A stretch of DNA of 64,000 nucleotides, taken from assembly GCA_016721905.1 (NCBI GenBank), contig JADKHH010000036.1, positions 62,001 to 126,000 on the forward strand. The letters run 5' to 3'. Both the position numbers and the translations under genes were made by a program. The notes under the pieces were generated by a model. It did not search any database. It saw only the letters and a program-made list of their open reading frames with translations, and was not told where the DNA came from. Source of the stretch: Candidatus Opimibacter skivensis (lineage in GTDB: Bacteria; Bacteroidota; Bacteroidia; Chitinophagales; Saprospiraceae). Shown here in pieces: positions 58,123 to 64,000 of the stretch; position 1 is the stretch's first letter, and each line of letters opens with the position of its first letter.

Positions 58123-59184
58123 ATGAAACAAAACAGGAAATTTCTCTTTGGCATGCTTCTCGGCATCTGTATTGCAGGTGCAGCTGGTTATTTTTACCTA
58201 TCTGATTTGATGCAGCAAAAGTATACAGCTCAGATAGAACTTCAGCAAAGCCGAATTGACCAACAAGCTGCGACGATAGATTCAGGAAGACATATCAGTA
58301 TGCTCAACATGATGAATATCGTCCTGGCAAATGTAAATGAAGAATTAGGAAAAACGACAGCGAGGAAGCTGAGTGATGAAACGATAGAACAGATTGCGGC
58401 CTTGAGTTATTCATTCAATTCGCATGTGTATCTGGAAAGCGATGGAATACCAGCTAATAAGCGAAGTCCGGAAAGAGGACAATTACTTCTCCTGCTCACC
58501 ACGATGCATATTGATTCAGGCAGTCTGCATAAAATAATGACTAAGACTTCCTTTGCCGGTGCGCTCTTGCGGGAGGCTGACCTGGAGGGAACAAATCTCG
58601 CCGGCGTGGATTTGCAAGGAGCTGATTTGCAGGATGCAAATTTACAAGGTGCGAACCTGGATAGTGCGAACCTGAGCTTTGTAAATTTGTGGGGTGCAAA
58701 TCTGCATCAGGCACACCTGAATGGAACCAATTTGAAAAGGGCTGATCTGCGCTGGTCCAACCTGAATGAAGCGGATCTTGAAAAATCAGATCTCAAGGAG
58801 GCTGATCTCGCCTCAGCGCAACTTAGAAAAACAAATTTGCGTGGGGCCATTCTCAAATGGGCTGATTTGAATGGCGCATTTTTAATTGAAGCAGATCTGA
58901 CAGGTGCAGATATGTTCAGATCCAATCTCGTCAGGACTCAAATGACAGGCACCATTTTAAATGCAGCCAATATGAGCCTGACGAACATGATGGAGGCCAA
59001 CTTGATCAACGCCGACCTCACAGGCACTACCCTCCATGATGCAGTTGTCTCCAATAAAAACTGGCTAACACTCCTTGCGGAATGGCAAGTAACAAGTGCA
59101 AACGAAATACAACTTGATTACAAACTGGAAGAGGAAGCCTTTAATGGCAAACCAATCTATCGACTTAAAATAGTAAAGGATTGA
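58123..59184 (+). CDS. Membrane-anchored pentapeptide-repeat protein
   Basis: 353 residues. An N-terminal transmembrane helix (about 7-28) and coiled-coil (about 35-58) precede a helical region with basic motif ANKRSPERGQ. Then about 33 pentapeptide repeats follow (about 144-310; A[D/N]LxG-type: LREADLEGTNLAGVDLQGADLQDANLQGANL), forming a right-handed quadrilateral beta-helix. A short non-repeat C-terminal domain ends it. The repeats are exposed outside or inside depending on helix orientation. Function unknown; some such proteins mimic DNA or scaffold proteins. Confidence 0.88.
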   Translation: MKQNRKFLFGMLLGICIAGAAGYFYLSDLMQQKYTAQIELQQSRIDQQAATIDSGRHISMLNMMNIVLANVNEELGKTTARKLSDETIEQIAALSYSFNSHVYLESDGIPANKRSPERGQLLLLLTTMHIDSGSLHKIMTKTSFAGALLREADLEGTNLAGVDLQGADLQDANLQGANLDSANLSFVNLWGANLHQAHLNGTNLKRADLRWSNLNEADLEKSDLKEADLASAQLRKTNLRGAILKWADLNGAFLIEADLTGADMFRSNLVRTQMTGTILNAANMSLTNMMEANLINADLTGTTLHDAVVSNKNWLTLLAEWQVTSANEIQLDYKLEEEAFNGKPIYRLKIVKD

Positions 59185-59226
59185 TTTCAGTTCTTTAGCT
59201 TAACAGCATTTTAATCACAAGCAGGT

Positions 59227-60204
59227 TCAATCCACTTCAAGGACCTGGTTAATTTTTCCCACAAATCGAATGATCTTTTCGTCAGTGGTTCTGAATGGTT
59301 CGAACCCTATTTGAAAAGTCCAGCTATGATAGCTTTGTATGTCATTCAGATAGTCTCTCAATAAGGCAGGTGTCCAAACCGTTTCCCTGGTTATCTTATA
59401 CTTTTCAGCAAGCATCTTACCCTGTTCCTGTCCCCATTCGTTATTGATCATATCCACATAATTATCCACCGGTCCATTTTCAAAATCTTCAATTTGTTCA
59501 ACAGTAAAATTACCTGTGATCAATTCCGGCATATTATAGAGTTCATGTACATCCGCCACGAAATCGGCTACTTCTTCAGAGAAGACAGAAGTCATGAACG
59601 CCTGCGCGGTGATATGATTAAATGTGTTGAGGTATCCTTTTTCACCAAGGTCCTGCTCGGAGAGACGCGGCAGATCGTCTTTTACTATATGCTGCACCAT
59701 GATCTCTGCAAGATCATAGAAGGCAGCATCACCAATGCCATATACTTCAGGCTTTCTTCTACCCAGGTTTTCAATACATCCGAGGTCCTTTCTGTGCCGG
59801 ATAGCGAAAGGCGATTTAATTCCCAGCGCCATCTTGTTCCAAAAATTACCCTTCCTGGCCTTTATAAAATCTGCCTGGCTGATGCCCGATTCTAATATAC
59901 TGATCACTTGCCGGTCTCCACTGCGATAGGTGAGGCGGACCTGCTCCTTACCAGACTTACTTGCATTCGTGTCAACAAGGTCATGAAGATATTTAACATC
60001 GACTACCTGCCTGAATTGATCCAGGGATGTAAATCTTGTCAAAAGCAATGCTTCACCTCCAAAATAATACGGGGAATCAGGAGTGTTTAAAGAATCAACA
60101 ACTACCTCGTGCTTATCAAGGGCTGTTGCATCAGGTTGCCGTGATTGTTTGCACCCACTGAAAGCTATGCATACGAAAAGAACAAAACACCGGAGAAGAT
60201 TCAT
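59227..60204 (-). CDS. Lipoprotein with DUF6973-like domain
   Basis: 325 residues with lipobox AFSGC. The C-terminal part (about 180-290) resembles DUF6973-type sequences: YLNTFNHITAQAFMTSVFSEEVADFVADVHELYNMPELITG ... NYVDMINNEWGQEQGKMLAEKY, with a His/Ala-rich helix, the 'aD.HE' segment and a 'DxxNN.xG' motif. These residues might bind metal or form a hydrolase site; this is a weak inference. The N-terminal half is unrecognised. 10 bp downstream of GH28 on the same strand, so possibly co-transcribed. Confidence 0.6.
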   Translation of the reverse strand: MNLLRCFVLFVCIAFSGCKQSRQPDATALDKHEVVVDSLNTPDSPYYFGGEALLLTRFTSLDQFRQVVDVKYLHDLVDTNASKSGKEQVRLTYRSGDRQVISILESGISQADFIKARKGNFWNKMALGIKSPFAIRHRKDLGCIENLGRRKPEVYGIGDAAFYDLAEIMVQHIVKDDLPRLSEQDLGEKGYLNTFNHITAQAFMTSVFSEEVADFVADVHELYNMPELITGNFTVEQIEDFENGPVDNYVDMINNEWGQEQGKMLAEKYKITRETVWTPALLRDYLNDIQSYHSWTFQIGFEPFRTTDEKIIRFVGKINQVLEVD

Positions 60205-60214
60205 GGACTATACT

Positions 60215-61711
60215 TTACATTCTCAGGATTGATTGTTCATCGTCCGTTTTGATATCTGACGAGTTATGCAAAATGATTGGCTTTAGTTTGATATCGCCAT
60301 GCACTGCAATGGCTTTCAATTGAAGAAGGTGTACATCATCAAAAATCATAGCAGGCCGATAGTCAGGGGCTGCAATGCTGATCTTTACATTCTTCATGGT
60401 GAGCCCCTCCACATGTCTTACATAAAACCCCCACGATGGCAGCTCTCCAAACATCGAAAACTCAGGGTAGAGTGCTTCGCGTTCCGGCACTTCCGTTAAC
60501 CGTGAAACCGGCATATTCGCCAGGCCATTATTACCTCTGCCCGGATAAATGATTTCTATATTCTCAAGTGTTAGATTTTCTACCGGGTGGCCGGGAAGAC
60601 CTGTTATCGAGGAAGGAAAGGTATTGTGAAAAAATGGGAGCTCCGGTCCCCGTATTTCATAAGCGTAGTCAGGTCGCTCAAAGGCTACTTCCACTTTGAT
60701 ATTGCGCAAGGTGACATTTCTCAACAATCCTGGCTCCCGTGTTTTACTTCTGTCCCCCAGCCTTATAAAAATGGCATTTCCGGTATTGACTGCATCAATA
60801 TTTTCGATAAGAATATTTTCAAGCGTACCTCCATCCACGCATTCGATAGCGAGGGCTGAACGAAAAGTGTCAAAAACTTTTATGTGCTCAATCGTCACGT
60901 TTTTAAATCCACCGTGGGATACGGTTCCAAACTTGACAGCACTGGCACTAGAGCGAACTGTGCAATGTGCGATGTATATACTATCACAAAAATGATCACG
61001 TGATTGGGATTTGAGGCAGATGCCATCATCCGCAGCATTGATATAACAATTGGTGATCCGGACCTTCTTACAGTCCTGGATGTCTATACCATCATTGTTC
61101 CAGTAGGCATCGCTGTCTACCTGAACATGATCCAGAATAATATTATCACACAGGTCGTATGTCTGCACCCAGCATGCGGCGTTCCTCAGCGTCACATTGG
61201 TGAGTTTAATATTCTTGCAATTGACAAATTCGATGAGCTGTGGCCTTATGTAATGCATAGGGCGCATTTCGACAAAATTGTAGTCAGCACTATCGAGCTT
61301 GCCTGCGTAAAATAAGCTATCGATATGCAAAGCCAGCTGGCGCCCCTGCCCGTCTATCGTACCCGGACCCGTAATCATGATATCACTCTCCCCATCTGCT
61401 ATCACCAGGGCCTTCCATCTGTTCAATTTGATATAGTGATCCGGGTTTGTACTACCGAGCAATACTGCATCCTGGAGCAAATGCAATTCGACACCGGATT
61501 TGATCACCAGACTGCCTGAAAGAAATGATCCAGCTGGAAAGACTACCCTACCATTCCCATATAAATGCGCTGCTTCTATGGCTGCCTGAATACCAGAGGT
61601 GCAAAGCGTTTTACCATCCGGCACAGCACCATAGTCCAATATATTAAACTCCTGTGCGTACAGGAGGCACTGGCAACCAATGAAAAAAAGTGAAAACAAA
61701 ATCTGCCGCAT
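60215..61711 (-). CDS. GH28 polygalacturonase-like enzyme
   Basis: 498 residues with a signal peptide (to about A19, LLYAQ). GH28 right-handed beta-helix: NILDYGAVPDGKTLCTSGIQAAIEAA at the start. Catalytic motifs are N-N-D-G (NNDGIDIQDC; the family has NTDG), DDGICLKS (two Asp) and SHGG (family G-H-G). The usual RIK motif is not obvious. Such variants occur in rhamnogalacturonan-active and exo-acting GH28 members. It degrades pectin backbone or side chains outside the inner membrane. It is 45 bp downstream of the rhamnosidase-like gene and likely in one operon with it. Confidence 0.9.
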   Translation of the reverse strand: MRQILFSLFFIGCQCLLYAQEFNILDYGAVPDGKTLCTSGIQAAIEAAHLYGNGRVVFPAGSFLSGSLVIKSGVELHLLQDAVLLGSTNPDHYIKLNRWKALVIADGESDIMITGPGTIDGQGRQLALHIDSLFYAGKLDSADYNFVEMRPMHYIRPQLIEFVNCKNIKLTNVTLRNAACWVQTYDLCDNIILDHVQVDSDAYWNNDGIDIQDCKKVRITNCYINAADDGICLKSQSRDHFCDSIYIAHCTVRSSASAVKFGTVSHGGFKNVTIEHIKVFDTFRSALAIECVDGGTLENILIENIDAVNTGNAIFIRLGDRSKTREPGLLRNVTLRNIKVEVAFERPDYAYEIRGPELPFFHNTFPSSITGLPGHPVENLTLENIEIIYPGRGNNGLANMPVSRLTEVPEREALYPEFSMFGELPSWGFYVRHVEGLTMKNVKISIAAPDYRPAMIFDDVHLLQLKAIAVHGDIKLKPIILHNSSDIKTDDEQSILRM

Positions 61712-61756
61712 TACTTCATATTAATAGGTCATTAACTACGACCTGTTCATTCCTCA

Positions 61757-63766
61757 TTAAAAATACATTTTCTGAGCCTCTCTTGGGCGGACAACGGGTT
61801 CTCTGGGTATAAATGTGATATCGATCTGCTCTACTTTACCATTAGCTGCAATCTTGAGAGCAACAGATTGATATGGTTTGAACTCGACATTTTGTGTGAT
61901 TGTCTTACCAGCGATCGTAAACTTCAGCTTTCGATAGACAGACTGCTTCATTAAGGACTGCCCTGAGTATAGGGGATAGGTCAGATCAGTGCTAAGGGGT
62001 TGTGCAAGAAAAAGCAAATGTGTTCCATCCTCCTCTACCCTGCACCAGTATCCGGGCAAACTATCCCCCTGTATCAATGGGGGATGATCTGTGACCGCAT
62101 TGAAATTACCAGATACATTGCGGAGCGCTAACAGCTCAGTGATCAAATGATCATATGTTTCTGCTTTTAGATGTCCAGGTTGTTTCGGTCGTCTCTTCAA
62201 ACACACCGGGAGCCCTTCCTTCGCTAATTCCAAAATGCGCATGAGCGTCCTGACATCCATATATTCCACATCGATATAAAGGGTGGAGAATGCTGCATCA
62301 CCGACGACCAGCTTTCCGTTTTTAAATTCCGCCTGCATTAAAAAATGTCTGTTGATCCACAATGGGTGATAACCCGCTATTTCCTCCGGCGGATGGATAT
62401 ACCTCAATTCATATTCTCCCCACACCCATACTCTTTGTTTTTCGGGTGGATACGCTCCTTTCATCACACCATCTTCATAAGGAATGTACACAGCGACATC
62501 GCTATAGGACTTTCCTCGCTGCATAAGGCCAGAGACTTTCTCCATATATGCATTGAAGGCTGGCAACTCAGGCGTGAGGCTTCCTCCTGGACCAAAATAA
62601 GTGGTTGCAAAAAAATCTATGGAGTCAGCGCCCTTTGGCTGATAAGGCATGCCATGGTAAAAGTGTTGATTAACGCCTTGAGCAAACAATGCATCTGCTA
62701 CCAGCTTGAGATCAGCTGTCTGCTCCTGTCGCAGGTAAGTGGCTGGAAATCCATACATACAGGTAAATGTTTCGCTGGAGACCAAATATTTAGAAGAGAG
62801 GCAAGCTGAAGAACTGACGATTCTGGAAAAATTTGGATTGTTCAACATCGCTTCCGTCTCAGGGATGTCGACCAGGGAATAGAGTGTCATCACATCTGCT
62901 GGTGCTGATAAACATTGAACACGTGACCATGCTCCAAGTTCCTTACATTTCTGAACATACGGTTTATAAAAACCATTGGTCACATACTCATCCATGTGAA
63001 GCATATAATCGTAGCGAACATCCGGAAAAGAATCAAGTCCTGCTTCCATAAATGGAATGATATCGTACCCAAATGTGGATGCAAACGTAAGATCAAAACC
63101 TGGCGTCCATATTTTATTGGTTGCATTGAGCTTGATTTCCCATGAATCCGTAAACAAGGCTGATTTACTTCCTTCCAGTGCCGGTTGCAGTGCCTGACCT
63201 ACAGGATCCGCGAATTGATCAAATGCCTTACTATCGAGGTGATTGATGACCCACTGAGTGTCAGGGTAGGTCCATGCAAAAGTGAGCGCCTGGCGAAAAG
63301 CCGGGTCTCCATAAATCTGTGTTCTGTTCTCTTTTGCAATATTACTTCCTGCAACAGGCCAGGCACTCCCAAAAGTAAAGTCGCACGATAAGCCGATGGA
63401 ATCAGCATACATCTTGGTATAAGCAACCATTTCAGACCATTCCGGACTCAACCATTTCTGTGCTGTGGTATCTTTAGGGTAATGGCGGTTATACTTCCTG
63501 GCATACATGTCCTGGTATCGATACAATGGATAAATCCACGCGATTTCAACCCCGCCAAAATTCATTTCTTTCGCCCAGTCCAACTGATACCGGATATCCG
63601 GCTTCCTGATTTCGGTTGCAAACCACCACCACCGGGTGCAGGGTTTGGACGAAGGATAATAAGCAACACGCTCTGTATCATATGTTTGACCCGACGCAGG
63701 CCTATACCCGATGCAGGCAACCAGGATCGTAAATCCAATCAGCAAAAGGTACAGCAACCATTTCAT
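61757..63766 (-). CDS. Glycosyl hydrolase, GH106/alpha-L-rhamnosidase-like
   Basis: 669 residues with an N-terminal lipoprotein-like signal (LVACIGY). Features of the GH106-like glycosyl hydrolases: PCTRWWWFATEIRKPDIRYQLDWAKEMNFGGVEIAWIYP, LTFDFGSAWP-like SCDFTFGSAWPVAG, DSWEIKLNAT, FYHGMPYQPKGADS and late beta domains (LLFLAQPLSTDLTYPLYSG). At 669 it is shorter than typical GH106 enzymes (about 1000), with the C-terminal beta-sandwich reduced. Together with GH28 it suggests rhamnogalacturonan breakdown. Catalytic Glu residues were not assigned with certainty. Confidence 0.7.
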   Translation of the reverse strand: MKWLLYLLLIGFTILVACIGYRPASGQTYDTERVAYYPSSKPCTRWWWFATEIRKPDIRYQLDWAKEMNFGGVEIAWIYPLYRYQDMYARKYNRHYPKDTTAQKWLSPEWSEMVAYTKMYADSIGLSCDFTFGSAWPVAGSNIAKENRTQIYGDPAFRQALTFAWTYPDTQWVINHLDSKAFDQFADPVGQALQPALEGSKSALFTDSWEIKLNATNKIWTPGFDLTFASTFGYDIIPFMEAGLDSFPDVRYDYMLHMDEYVTNGFYKPYVQKCKELGAWSRVQCLSAPADVMTLYSLVDIPETEAMLNNPNFSRIVSSSACLSSKYLVSSETFTCMYGFPATYLRQEQTADLKLVADALFAQGVNQHFYHGMPYQPKGADSIDFFATTYFGPGGSLTPELPAFNAYMEKVSGLMQRGKSYSDVAVYIPYEDGVMKGAYPPEKQRVWVWGEYELRYIHPPEEIAGYHPLWINRHFLMQAEFKNGKLVVGDAAFSTLYIDVEYMDVRTLMRILELAKEGLPVCLKRRPKQPGHLKAETYDHLITELLALRNVSGNFNAVTDHPPLIQGDSLPGYWCRVEEDGTHLLFLAQPLSTDLTYPLYSGQSLMKQSVYRKLKFTIAGKTITQNVEFKPYQSVALKIAANGKVEQIDITFIPREPVVRPREAQKMYF

Positions 63767-63904
63767 AAGACGAAAATTAACAATTTACCGAGGTAAGAAA
63801 CCTAAAAGACAACACAAGCCCGATAAATCACCAATTATCGAAATATTTCAGAAAACCAGAAGTTGTTGAATCCCTGCTGACAAACCGTTGTCACTGGTCG
63901 CGAA

Positions 63905-63912
63905 TACTTTTG
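63905..63912 (+). promoter_or_regulatory. -7 box for the gene starting at 63952
   Basis: TACTTTTG, a perfect TAnnTTTG, lies 39 nt before the ATG. A TTG at 63888 is too close to be a typical -33. Confidence 0.35.
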
Positions 63913-63951
63913 TTGTGATACAATAAGCATTCACAAAACTTAACCACGATT

Positions 63952-64000
63952 ATGAATAATACCTCAGAAGCAACACAGCTCAAATCTGTCATCACTTCAG
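63952..64000 (+). CDS. Partial CDS cut by the window end
   Basis: ATG at 63952 followed by 15 more codons (MNNTSEATQLKSVITS) without a stop. Divergent from the rhamnosidase-like gene. Too short to identify, although the location suggests a role linked to the carbohydrate genes. Confidence 0.5.
   Translation, partial: MNNTSEATQLKSVITS

Noticed and set aside
58560..59060. DNA repeats in the pentapeptide gene
   Set aside because: The periodicity follows from protein pentapeptide repeats; it is not an independent DNA element.

Overview
The window looks like a chromosomal segment of a Bacteroidota bacterium, most likely of the Saprospirales type (an inference). Supporting signs are type IX secretion (T9SS) C-terminal sorting domains of type A and type B, DUF5686, DUF4465 and LytTR/propeller-kinase families, Sus/TonB-style outer-membrane biology, near absence of Shine-Dalgarno sites, and many promoters with the Bacteroidota -7 box TAnnTTTG (or TAnnTTCG). 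There is no rRNA, prophage or CRISPR array. One tRNA is present, Leu with anticodon GAG.

Layout. 1-2.3 kb: a YwqK/MORN-like lipoprotein, then a decayed IS110-family element (about 663-1967) inserted into a REP-like palindrome. Its non-coding end still folds like a bridge RNA with guide segments matching the target. 2.3-11 kb: ankyrin protein, Kup potassium transporter, a beta-lactamase-fold hydrolase, a duplicated PAP2/haloperoxidase-like lipoprotein with an outer-membrane partner, and a secreted beta-helix protein. 11-15.4 kb: a three-gene signalling operon (YceI, propeller histidine kinase, LytTR regulator). 15.6-23 kb: a BtuB-like receptor with a DUF4465 protein, then a CNNM/CBS membrane protein, LptC and a large T9SS type-B protein. 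23-31 kb: PssA, PurS, RsmI, an SH3 lipoprotein, and the gpx-holB-ricT-lpd operon, followed by a PaaY-like protein. 31-41 kb: a T9SS LVIVD-repeat protein, PaaZ, an enoyl-CoA hydratase, DUF5686 and a glycosyltransferase. 41-48 kb: Mn-type SOD, a Met-rich lipoprotein, DoxX, a HAD nucleotidase, a putative AstE/M14-like hydrolase, an SPFH protein with an Arc-like partner, and two thioredoxin-fold proteins. 48-55 kb: DnaE, an S23 four-helix protein, tRNA-Leu and MlaE/MlaF. 55-64 kb: SDR, a sorbosone-dehydrogenase-like lipoprotein, a 2H phosphoesterase, a pentapeptide protein, and a GH28 plus rhamnosidase-like pair for pectin breakdown.

The intergenic DNA is the most unusual part. At about a dozen places it holds arrays of 7-nt units (for example AGTNNNC or YTCACNN; octads GTRAGAGN at three sites) in which some positions are fixed and others vary. 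Seven genes end with their stop codon inside such an array. Two 60- and 62-bp perfect palindromes share a 30-bp core but have unrelated, still perfectly palindromic flanks. At least eight genes have the promoter -7 box only 4-6 nt before the start codon, which implies leaderless mRNAs.

All functional calls rest on reading motifs and domain order by eye; no database search was run.
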